64,000 nt of DNA from Lepturacanthus savala (Eukaryota > Chordata > Actinopteri > Scombriformes > Trichiuridae). The stretch spans positions 1,126,348 through 1,190,347 of the forward strand of contig CM060471.1 of assembly GCA_030544235.1 (NCBI GenBank), written 5' to 3'. The notes under the pieces are model-generated. The model was not told the DNA's origin. It was given only the letters and a program-made list of their open reading frames with translations, and ran no database searches. Position 1 is the first letter of the stretch; each line of letters begins with the position of its first letter. Of the stretch, positions 1-12,000 are shown one piece after another. The translations under genes and the position numbers were made by a program.

Positions 1-398
1 ACTCTCTAAAAATTACTCTACAGCAACAGGGTTGCACGTAACAGGGTTGCAAATCTGTCCTAATGTTAACTGTTTCTCATGAGTAGAAGCTAGCTGTTTA
101 GCTAACTGTTACTGCTGACCAAGAGGACAATCTTACTTAAATAAGTAAAGAAAAAATAAAAAAAAACAATCTTATTCTAATTATATACATAACAGGGTTG
201 AACGAGGTAAAGTGAGACATTCAAACAAGGCTAACTATGTTATGAAAAATATGAGCATTCTTTTCTGTTAATTTTCATAGATTTGGTCTCAAGACAAGTA
301 CATTTACTCAAAATCTGCATGTTTTACTATTTTGTATGTGGATTATTTAAAATTTGATGGGTGGGACCTAAAATGTCCTCCAATTCTGGAATGACCCA
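1..398 (-). repeat. Edge of a terminal-inverted-repeat DNA element (copy A)
   Basis: This stretch is the reverse complement of the two ends of the element at 40219-43400. Positions 1-160 match 43063-43215 inverted, and 340-398 match 40219-40270 inverted, ending in the terminus GGAATGACCCA. It is cut by the window start. The interior (about 160-340) matches the sequence that is split in the other copy, so this copy lacks the nested insertions. No transposase reading frame is visible, so it is probably non-autonomous. Its superfamily is not recognised. Confidence 0.65.
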
Positions 399-1018
399 CA
401 TAATGCACATTAATGAATAAATGTTTATTTTCCCTGCATTGCTGGTGAGAATGATACAGCACATGACTGTGTGATATTTGCTGCTTTAAGTTTAACTTCC
501 ATAATGCATTATGTTTTGTTGCATTTAAATTATAGAAATACAATAAAGAAATATAATTTTTTGTTCATTCATTTTTATTTTGAGGATTAAAAAAATACAA
601 TACAATCCTCTTCTCTTTCCATAACAGCCAATATCCGGTACTGATCTGATACTACTGTTGAATGAATGAACTGTTGCAGACACAGGGCAGAAGCACTGCG
701 CCGCCCTCACGCTGCAACGAGAGAATAGAATTTTCTCTTTTCTTTTTCTGTGCGGATAGTAAGCAGTATAGTATAGTAAGATAGTAAGTGTCTTTTAAGC
801 CAAAATCATATTTTAAAGCTACAGCAAACTTTATTTTCCATGTCTACTAAAGAGGTGAAAAATGCTTTTGCTTCTTTTTTTGTACTAGGAGTGAAAAATT
901 AGACAACAATAGATCGGGGAGTTTGAGGAATACTGGTCCACACAATTGTCAGAATCCTTCTTCATTAGATGAATGTGATAACTATAAATCTCTACATTCT
1001 TGTTTCCATGCACTGTAG
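399..1018. other. Presumed rnf213 intron, no gene seen
   Basis: This is AT-rich sequence between the repeat edge and the first recognisable rnf213 exon. It contains runs such as AGTAAGATAGTAAG near 770-790 and no convincing coding frame. It is taken as intron because rnf213 must continue upstream of the window. Confidence 0.5.
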
Positions 1019-3055
1019 CTTTTCAGAGGAGTTCAGAGACTCGGCACCATCCTGCTTCAAATGCAAACATCTGGCAACATTCTCTTTAGGGAATGGCATG
1101 CCCAGATCCAGTGCTGCCCAGAACAGCAACCATGCCTTAGAGTCATCTTTCAGTCCGTGATGGGCCAACAGATGCTGTACTATGGTGAAGTAACAGAGAA
1201 GCTGCAAAAACTATCTCATTCCATGGAGAACTGTCAGAAAAAGTGGTGCTCCTTCATGAGCAAGATGCGGTCCAGCTTCAACTTGATAAACCTCTACACC
1301 TCAGAGCAGTTGGTGTACCTGTGCCACTGGATACACAAAGTGTGTCGGCGGCAGGCCTCAGTTCCTCAACAGTTATGGCACCTGCTGTTTCCCATAAAGC
1401 CACAGTGCACTCTAGATGATATCAGATTTGCGTACACTAATGCAGAAAGTATAACACTGAAGGATGATGAATTGGAAGATGTTGAATTTGATGATAAAAC
1501 TCAGAATTACGAACCATTCAGGGACATGATCTCAGCTTTATCGGGACACAGCGAAGGGGATTTGAAAAAGACTGAGGATATCATGGAATTTTCCTCAGAA
1601 GACGAAGGTGATCACACAGAGGGCATAAAGAGGTATGATGAAGAACGTCTTGACAACCTCTGGACACGTTTCATGGAGGACATGCCACAGTACCTCACTG
1701 AGTACTTGGACATCTCAACTCTGGCCCACTTCCTCTCATGCCTTGCAGACATGAACCAGCAACACCTGATCAGGAACCTTCCGCCGGCTCTACAGGAAGG
1801 AAAACCCAATCTTGTGCTTTGTTCCAGTGCAGAAATTTTCACCACCACCCTGTCCTTCTACATGCAAAGTCCAGAGCAGCCCCTCCCATCAGCTGATGAG
1901 ATTCTAGTCTGCAGAGAGGAAACATCAGAGGAGGAGGTTGAGATCTTTCTCCGCCGTGCTCTCGGCCAAGGCTCCAGACAAAACTTGCAGAAGATATATT
2001 CTCTTATCAATCCAGGGCTGCTAGGATATGATGTGAGTGTGGCCCTGGGGGAGTTCTTTGAGGGCCTCGAGAGAAGTGCAAGCCCACATTATCGCTTGGT
2101 AATAGTCAGTTCAGTCCAGTACCAGCACAGATATGTGCCATCTTTCTTCTGCAATGACAAAGTACAGGCTGGTGTGAGTCAAACAGCAGACAATGCCAGG
2201 AAATATCTATACTATCACTTCGCAAAAAACCTGCATCCAGAAAACCCTGTCACGTTGATTTCCCTGGATCAGCTCTCAGTGTGGATGGTGTCATCTGTAC
2301 GTCCTGCAGTAGGTAAGTCTATTTGATATGCTATTATTTATTATTTATAATGCTCATACAATGGAGGCAAGAAAATCTACTAATATTACATATGAGTATA
2401 ATCCTCTATGATTGTTCATGAAGTGATGTTAAATTATACCTTATACAGGGTTGTTTTGATGTATGAAGGGCATACCTGGATGTAGGAAGTGCAAAAAAAC
2501 TTTACCATGTTTTTATGTGACAATATGTTAATTAATTATAAAAAATAAAAATAAAATAATGTATGTCCTCTGTTATCTTTATTTTTCTCTCAATAGGTAA
2601 ATCCCTTTATATTGATCGTTTGTTTGAGAAGTTCCAGAAGAGATCACCAAGGGCAAAACGTATACGGATCAGACTGATTGAGCCAAGTGTTGATGTAGAC
2701 TCTTTGATTAATAATTTATCAGAGAGATTGGCATCCTTGAGGGAACAGGACCCTGTTCTCCTCCACATTGACACAGCTGGAGTAAGTATGCAAGCATTTA
2801 TCTCTGCAGTTATAGCCTTTTGTTGTTGGTTGTACGGTTGTACTTTAGGCTTGTCTTATTTGTTTTTTCGTATTTTGTATATCTTACTTTTTTACTTTTC
2901 AGGTTCGTTCAGGCCTGGAGGAGTTGCTTTTCCATTTGTTAGTTCTGGGTTGTTTGAGCGACAGCCATGGCTTTCTGTGGAGAAGAAATGTAGCTCACTT
3001 GATCACAGTTGAGGTCCTGAGACCATGCACATCCCCACAAAGCCAGCTAAAGCAG
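1019..3055 (+). CDS. rnf213: rnf213 exons 1-3 of the window (before the AAA core)
   Basis: The exons are about 1019-2312, 2597-2781 and 2903-3055. The start of the first is uncertain: acceptors end at 1018 or 1026, and the frame is open at both. The segment encodes about 540 residues including an acidic stretch (KDDELEDVEFDD). It ends in a nucleotide-binding-like region, where AVGKSLYIDRLFEKF is split by the intron after position 2312. That GKS resembles a P-loop but lacks the leading glycine, so this module may not bind ATP. This fits the family, in which only some of the AAA modules are catalytic. Introns are short (284 and 121 bp) and hold nothing else of note. The intron at 3056-3276 is also plain. 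Confidence 0.82.
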
Positions 3056-6000
3056 GTAGAAGTCTTTTTCTAAATATATTCAGTATGAGGCAGAAGTAGT
3101 ACTTTTAAATCATCCCTCAAGTTACTTATTTAGTTCATATTCCACCTAAATCCAAATATTACATTGTTAGGGTATTTTTTTCCTTTGTGACTGTAAAGCC
3201 AATTTGCAAGAATTACCTCAGACCTAAATAGTTATAATTAATGATTTACCTCTACGTGTTTGACTTGCTCACACAGACAAAACTTGGACTACTTGACATT
3301 CTGCCTACCATCTATTGTAAACCTCCAAGAGAGGTGTTGGCCACTGGAAAGGCATCAACAAAAGGGATCATTCATCCAAGCATAGATGAGCAGGAGTTTT
3401 GCAGTGAGGGGATCCAAAGACCCTATCAGTACTTAAAGCTTTACAGAAAGAAACAGAATCTGGATCGGTTTAACTATCAGGAAGGACACAGGATGGGGGA
3501 TCACATTGATTGTCTCAATCACTTGCTGGCATACTGTGGAATGCAAGATCCATCTTGGGCCGAGCTAAAGAACTTCTCCTGGTTCCTCAATGTGCAACTG
3601 AAAAATTGTGAAAACTCAGTTTTCTGTGATCCAGATTTTCTGGCTGACCAGCTTCCTGGCTTCAAGGGTTTCATTGTGAAGTTCATGATTCTGATGGCAA
3701 AAGATTTTGCGTCACCATCTCTGAACACATCAGATGAAAGTCCTATGCTGCACATTGATAACACACTTGAAGATGACCTTTTTTGTCTGACAATTCGTAA
3801 GCACTGGGAAAATGAGCCTCATCCATACATTTTTTTCAATGCAGATGCCTCCTCAATGTCTTTCCTTGGCTTTAATGTGAAGAAAGGTGGGAGGCAAAAC
3901 ACGCTCAATGCAGTTGATCCTCACAGCCCCCGGATTCTGATAGAAGACGTGATGTCACAAAAACTTTTTGAAGGCTTGGAACGGAACATGATCTCTCTTA
4001 CTGAGGACTTTGATCGGTTGGACCGGCACGACAAAATCAAAAGGATTTCACGTGTTGTTGGTGCAAAGAAAGGAATCATGGGCAGAGAATTTGATCCAGA
4101 CCCAACCTATGAACTCACTGCAGACAATGTGATGAAGATGCTGGCCATACACATGAGATTTCGGTGTGGAATTCCAGTTGTCGTCATGGGAGAGACTGGA
4201 TGTGGAAAAACACGATTGGTCCGTTTTCTTTGTGCTCTGCAGAGAGAGGAAAAACCCATAGAGAACATGCTACTTGTCAAGGTTCATGGTGGAACTACAG
4301 CAGAAATGATCTACAGAAAAGTGAGGGAGGCAGAGATACTTGCTTATAGGAATCGTACAATGCACAAACTAGACACCATTTTGTTCTTTGATGAGGCCAA
4401 CACCACAGAAGCCATTTTTGCCATCAAGGAAATCCTCTGTGATCGATCAGTGAAAGGGAATCCTCTGAAGGCAGACAGTGGCTTGAAAATAATAGCTGCT
4501 TGCAATCCTTACCGGAAGCACTCACCTGAGATGGTGAAACGTTTGGAATGTGCAGGTTTAGGCTATAGAGTGAACGCAGATGAAACAATAGACCGCCTTG
4601 GCAAAGTCCCTCTGAGGCAGCTGGTGTACAGAGTTCATCCTCTGCCTCCAAGCATGGCTTCTTTGGTGTGGGACTTTGGTCAGTTGAGTGATTCAACTGA
4701 ACTTTCCTACATCAACCAGATTGTCCAGAAGAAAGTTGGTGACCATCATTTACCAGTGGCCTGCAAGAACATAATTTCTAATGTTCTGGCAGCCTCCCAG
4801 AGATACATGCGAACCCGCAAAAACGAGTGCAGTTTTGTTAGTCTCAGAGATGTGGAAAGGTCTATGAAAGTGCTAGTTTGGTTTTATCAGCACAACCAGG
4901 TCATTTTCAAAAACTGCTCTGATTTCAGTGAGGTTTTGAAAACACTCAAGTGCTTGATTCTTGCAGTTGGAGTCTGCTACTATCCATCTCTGGTTGGCAA
5001 AGAGGAGTACCTCTCTGAAATCTGTAGGTTCTTTCCTGATCCGTTCGACTCTCATCAGGCATTGCAGAAAGAGATTTCATCATGTCAGGACCTCTTCCTT
5101 GAAAACCTAAAGACAAGGGAGACCATTGCAAAAAATGTTGCCCTTAAGGAGAACGTGTTTCTCATGGTGGTGTGCATTGAGCTCAGGATCCCACTCTTTC
5201 TGGTTGGCAAGCCAGGCAGCTCCAAGTCACTTGCTAAAACAGTGGTTGCTGATGCGATGCAGGGCCAAAACTCTCACTGTGATCTCTTCAAGAAACTCAA
5301 GCAAGTTCATATGGTCTCCTTCCAGTGCAGTCCTCACTCAAGTCCTGAGGGTATTATAGGGACATTCAGGAACTGTGCCCGGTTTCAGAAGGACAAAAAC
5401 ATGGATGAGTATGTATCAGTGGTGGTGCTTGATGAGATAGGACTAGCAGAGGATTCTCCCCAAATGCCCCTAAAGACTCTGCACCCTCTCTTGGAAGATG
5501 GTTGCATTGACAATGACAAGCCAGATCCACACATGAAGGTTGGCTTTGTTGGCATCTCTAACTGGGCTCTTGACCCAGCAAAGATGAACAGAGGAATATT
5601 TGTGTCCAGATTGGATCCAAGTGAGGAAGAACTTGTGGAAACAGCCAAGGGGATTTGTTCATCCTCCAAACAAATTCTCCTGAAAATCAAACACCTCTTC
5701 CCAGCTCTGGCAAAGGCCTTCTTGAATATCTGTAATCAGACCTCAAAGAATCAGTTCTTTGGTTTAAGGGATTATTACAGCTTAGTCAAAATGATTTTTG
5801 CCACAGTGAAATCCTCTCAGCAAGAGCCGGATGATGGACAGTTGGTAGAGGCAATCTTGCGTAACTTCAGCGGACAGCCAGAGGGCTTTGACCCGGTCGT
5901 ATTTTTCCAAGAAGTTTGCCAAGACCTTGCAAAAATCTCCAGACCAAGCACCTTGCAAATGGTGAAAAAGAATCTTGATCACAATACCATCCAAGAAAAT

Positions 6001-9000
6001 CGTTACCTCCTTTTGCTGACCACCAATAACGCAGCTCTCCATATCATTCAGCAACAAATCTTTGCCAAAGGAGACTATCTATCCCCAGAAATTATCTTTG
6101 GCTCAGGATTCCCCAAAGATCAGGAATATTCCCAAATCTGTGTTAATGTGAACCGAGTAAAAACATGCATGGAGACTGGGCGTACTGTCATCCTCCTCAA
6201 CATGCAAAATCTTTATGAAAGTCTCTACGATGCCTTGAACCAGTACTATGTTTACCTCAGTAAGCAACAATATGTTGATCTAGGCCTTGGCTCCCACAGA
6301 GTCAAATGTCGTGTCCATAAAAACTTCAGATTGGTGGTAGTGGAGGACCAAAAGAAGGTCTATGAACACTTTCCAGTGCCCCTCATCAACAGGCTTGAAA
6401 AACACAAGGTGGATCAGAGCACAGACCTGGAACCATGGCAACACAGGGTTCTCCACAATCTGAAGGAGTGGGTGAATGAATTCTTGGGTGAGACCTCAGG
6501 GGATTTCAAGCTGTTTGATGTTTTTGTTGGCTTCCATGGTGATGCCTGCGCATGTGCTCTGTTGCAAACTCTACAGAACAGTGTCCAAGAAGTTGAAGAC
6601 AGTGCTGTAAGACAGCATCAACTGAAAGAAAAAGATGAAACAAAGGGAACACTTGAGTCAAACTTGAATGGACATGAAGCAGTAACCGTTAAGGAAAATG
6701 ACCAGCTGGATGACGCAATGGAGATAGAAGTAGCTGGAAAAGAGCAAGAAATTGTGCCAATGAAAAAGTCTGATGAAAAATCGATGGAGGTATCTGATGA
6801 GGAGAACAAAGTGATGTCTGATACCGAAGAAAAGATGGAGACAGAAACTGATGTTGGGTCAGCTGGAGAAAACAAGGAAAAACAAGTCTTTGAATTAGCC
6901 AAAGTTCTCTTGTTAAACTGTGCCACCCCGGATGCTGTGATGAGGCTTAAGTATTCAGATTTAACAAACCAGGAGAAGGAGAAACTCCAAAAATTATACT
7001 TTGAGCAACAGCATCACCACTCACTCCAAGATTTCCTGCAAGATTTCCAGCACAAGAATCAGGACTCCAGCAAGTTTCTAGAGGTATGCCACAAAACACA
7101 GTTCAAAGTTAAGCACCATTCCTTTAGAATTATCACAAATTGTTGACTTTATTATCCATTGTGCTTTTGCACAGATCACTACATTCTCAAGCTTGCTGAC
7201 CAGATCAGATGTCAGAGTGATAGCTCATGCTTTAGGACTTCACACAGACAAGATCCTCCTACTCTCGCTCCACCAGTTTGACACTGAGGTCTCCTTCTGT
7301 AGCAAGATACGGTAAACTAGCTTATATGAATAATAACAGTATCACTTTATTATAAGTGTTGGTCTTTTAAACTTTCTCTCACTAATTCCTCTGTCTCAGG
7401 TGCTTCTTTCAAGACACTGGGAACTCTCTTCACATTCTTTTAATCCAGATGGACCTTGAGGAATCCCAGTGCAGCGATGAGCTCATAGCATCAGCTAAGT
7501 AGGAATTAATGCCAGGCTCCCTGAACTGTAATTACTTAAATGCTTTGTGGAAGCAATGACATTACAGTTGTTTCCGGTGTGTTCTCCCCTCAGATACTGC
7601 ACCATGAATTCCCTGATGACACAAGATGAGCGGATGTGTTGGGTGATTTTCATTGTTAAGGTTTCCAGGATCTCAAGTCAATCTCAGTACATTGGTTTCC
7701 AAGGAGGTTTGTATTCATCCAAATATATGCAGTTATTTGTTTACTATATTATTCAAAAAGATTGAAACTACATTTGGTATTTGCCATCAAAGGAGTCTGG
7801 AACTCTGTGCACATCGACGACCTCAGAGATTCGGATGACATGAGCCGGAACTTGTTGATTTTTTGTGGAACTCTCATTAGCAACCTGCTTGACCCTGCAT
7901 TGTCAGGTAATGTGTTAGATAGGAATGAAAGTGGTTAATTTTTTTCCTAGGCTGCAATTTTTACATATAAATAGCTGAATACTTGATCATCAACAGAAAA
8001 CCGTGAAAACAGAGAAACGGCTAGGGAAAGAGGGGAGTTTGAAATCAACAGAAATGTGAGTCTGAGGATAAATAAATATTATTTTCTTTTACATATTGTT
8101 GTGAAAAACAAGTTTAAATTGGTTTTAATTAGTTCACGTTTTTAAAAACGTACACTCTAAACTTATGTTTGCATACAGGCAGATGGGGCCCACCTCCACA
8201 GTCTTTCTTTAGTGACATCATGCATCCAAAAAGCAGTGGGTTTGCTGAGGGACCCCGATGAGATAACATCACGAAGCATGCAGCGGATGCAAATCCTACT
8301 GACTCTTCTAGGAACTAGTCAAAATCAATTAGGAGGTGAATCTAATGAACAAAATTTAAAAAAAAACAACTAAAACTAAAATCGACATGAATCGCAACCA
8401 CTGGGTACCTCACATCTTTAATTGTTTCTGATGAAATGATGAACTTTGTTAAAGTTCACTTTCAGAGGGTGCTGTTGAGTAGACTGGCAGAGGCCTTGGC
8501 ACAGAGGGAAGAGATGATGGTCTCACCGAAGGAGTGGGTGAACATAGAAGCCAAGAAGCGCCAGGCTCTGCAAGAGGGGGGAACTCTGAGGTAAAATCTC
8601 TGTCGGGTGTGATGGATAAAATGGTTTGAAAATATTCATTCTTATTCCTTAAAAATGATCATGTATCATACATCCACAATTTACAGTAGAATATATTAAT
8701 TATAAACACCTAGGATTCATGTTTTGGATTTATTTTGGTTGCTGTGTGTTCAGTAGTTGGCAAGCTATCTAAGAATTTGTTTTTATTCAACAAAATAGGG
8801 AATTTTTGAACATTCGCCCTATTCTCTAATGAGCTACTGCACTTTATTGAAGAAAAGATATGTATCACATGTATACAATGAGTGTCTGTTACTATGTGTA
8901 TTTTGATGCAAGTTAAAGATAGAAATGAAAAAAATCCCAAATATTTCCCATTATTGAAACTAAGAGTATTGTAGCTATGAAGGAGTCAATCAAGTTTTCT

Positions 9001-12000
9001 ATCTTGTGTTGTCTTTTTCTGACAGACACACTCTGTGGCGCTGTCTTCAGTCTACTGTGACTCCCATCTTGGCCAGATTGTTGGAAGTTATGGACAGAAA
9101 TGCCAATCTGAACCAGCTCTCTGATGACAGGCGCAGCCAGGGTCTGATTAAGTTGTGGTTGGATATCCTGGCAGATTCACAGATTTTGCACCTAACACCT
9201 CTCCAAAACCACAGGTATTGTTAGTTTTTTTGTTATTATTTATAATGTGTTCCTGTTAATATATAAATAACCACCTACCTCATTTTCTTGTGTCATTACA
9301 ATATCTAGTGTGTCAGAGCAGGAGGTGCTAGTGCGGCACTACATTATGTTGGATGGCGAAGAACAACCCAGTGCTGCTCCATTTAGTTGGCTCATCAAAA
9401 TGCAGCTTGAAAACCTGTGGGAAGAATCTGAATTCATGCCAGGTTTGATTTGGATATTACTTATTTAAACCTTTTAAACATGACTCATCTATATATACCT
9501 TGAAGCACATATGGTTATTTTATTAATTTTCTGGCTCTTTGAATTGCCACTCAGTAACAAAAGATGGAAACACAGAGAGGATTCTCCAAATTGTGAGCAC
9601 TTTCAAAAACAGCAGGCTGGGCAGCCACCTCCAGACACTCTCAGATGTAGAGCAACTGGAGTTTAACTACCACTATCTCCAAGACTTTCTGCTTCTTTCT
9701 TTGAAGATCAAGTCAAAGGATGAACTGAGGGTATAGACATAATGAGTAACATACTGGTAAGGTAAAATGTCATTTTCAACAGTCAAATAGCCTTTGACTT
9801 CTGATCCATCTGTCACATAAAGGTACTCACCAACGCCATGCTGGGCTGCATGTCTGAGCTTCAGAGGTCCATGGGCTTAGACATGGACTTCTCTCCTGCC
9901 TGGATAATGGCTGCTGCCAAGCATTTTGCAGCCAGACTGGACACTCTGTGCCACATATTCCTGCTGCTGCCCCAGCTGGCTGCTGCTGAGGTTTTTCAGC
10001 AGGGGTCAAACAGGGAGCCCCTAGAAATGGTAAGAATGAAAAAACGGCTCAATTTTAAATGTTTGGCTTAATGCAAAACTTTTAACTCAGTCTCAGTGAC
10101 TCCTGCATTAACATATTAAAATATGAAATGGTTCGGATTGATTGCCACAAAAGACACAGACACTACATTTTGAGCCAGTGTGTTTTTGGTGTGTCCATTG
10201 TGTTGTCTTTGCTGTACTCTAAAACTAATGCCATGTTCACTTTGCATTAGAATTACCCTAATTACAATTATCTGATAGCTTTCCCATCAACCATAAAGTT
10301 TGGAATTACATAATGAAAACTGTGATTTTCCTGGACCTTCTCATTTAACTTGATATTTAATAATATGGAAATGCGAACGGAAAACAAGCAAACTGGACTC
10401 CTCATGTCAGCCAGGTCATGGGAGATAGACCACATATGATCAACTTCTGGCCCTTCCCATCCTTCAGAAATACTGTAATGTAAATGTGGCATAATGATAA
10501 TAAGGAATGCTAAAAGGGGAAATAGTGAAAATTCTCAATACATTTAGTTTAAAAAAACAAAGTCTTTTGGTCCCTTTTGTACGGAGCCCCTCTGGTGGCA
10601 TTGGGTAAAAAACAAATAATGCGTGGCCATGAGATACTAACTTGTGGCCACAAGATATTACCTTGTAGCCACGAGATACTAATGCGCGGCCACAAACTAA
10701 TTAATGCATACCCACGGGATAATTAATGCTTGGCAATGAAATAAGAATGCATGGCCACAAGATACTAATACATGGCCACGAGATACTTATTGTTTTCATT
10801 TCCATGGAGATAGTGTTGATTGTTGTTCGTTATTGGATTGACTGAGCTTCCAATTGGACATTATGACAGTTTCAGCCTAAGTAAAGACTGCAGGTGATCT
10901 ATGAGCACCATGTTACAGTGTAAACAAAACTCTGAAGTGTGAGGAAAGGAAGTCACAGCATGATAAATGTACTAGAACCTGAACTCTAGTTTAGCTGAAA
11001 CTGTCATGAAGACTGATTGAAAGCTCAGTCTAAAGTGAATGTCAATATCCAATAACTACAATGTTTTCGATAGTTGCCTGCACCATGTTTTCTGATTTAC
11101 AGCAACAATCAACACTATCTCCATAGAAACAAAAACAATAACTATCTTGTGGCCATGCAATTATAACTCATGGCCACGCATTAATTATCTCATGGCCATG
11201 CATTAGTATCCTGTGGCCATGAGATAGTATCACATTATTTATTTTTTATCCAATGTCACCAGAGGGGATCCGTATGTTTGTAATTTTAAAGTTCCCGGGG
11301 ACAAATGCTTTTTGTGGGGTGGTAGAGGAGGACGTTTTCTGACATTAATGGGATGATTACATCTTTAAAAATGAGACATCTTTCAGTGAAACTAAATCAA
11401 AATTTCTGTTATATTTGGCAGGTGGAGGACATCCTGGCCCTTGGTATCTGCGTTGAGCAGACCAAACTCCTGACCATTACCTCCTTGCAAGAGTGTCAGT
11501 CATTTGTGGGCAGAGTGGAGTTTCTGCAGCCATGTCTGGATAGAGCCTTTGGTCAGAAATACAGTGCTCTGTGTAGCCAGGGCTGTCTGCAACATCTGGA
11601 CTCCATCAGGTGAGTCTGCCAAGATGAAGATAAAGAAGAAAACAAAAATTGTGTGTTTCTGGGTTTCTGTGTTTTTAAGAGCCTCTTTTTTCCACTTAAG
11701 GTCACTGTGGCATTGGATGCTGGTTGTTGCATCTTTCATCCAGCACATTGTTTTTAAAATTGAAGAGAATAACTCTAAAATGAAAGCCCTGGCTTTCCAA
11801 CACTGCAATCTTCACCTGAATGTAAGTATAATGGTTTTTGGAAATGATACGACTGAACAAGGGTTATTTTTGTTTTTGCTTATATCTGCTAAATATTTTT
11901 GCTTATTTAGCAGATAGAAGCCTCCCAGCCTAAATAATACAACTTCATATTTATTGTCATGATCTGTGTGAAATACCTCATCTATTATTTTTTTTCCTGA

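Noticed and set aside
6618..6926. Minus-strand frame of about 100 Ser/Phe-rich codons
   Set aside because: It is the antisense shadow of the acidic Glu/Lys-rich insert in the rnf213 giant exon.
8336..8480. Apparent frameshift or stop in rnf213, suggesting a pseudogene
   Set aside because: Using the AG at 8453-8454 instead of the nearby TTTCAG restores the frame and conserved residues. The total CDS remains divisible by three.
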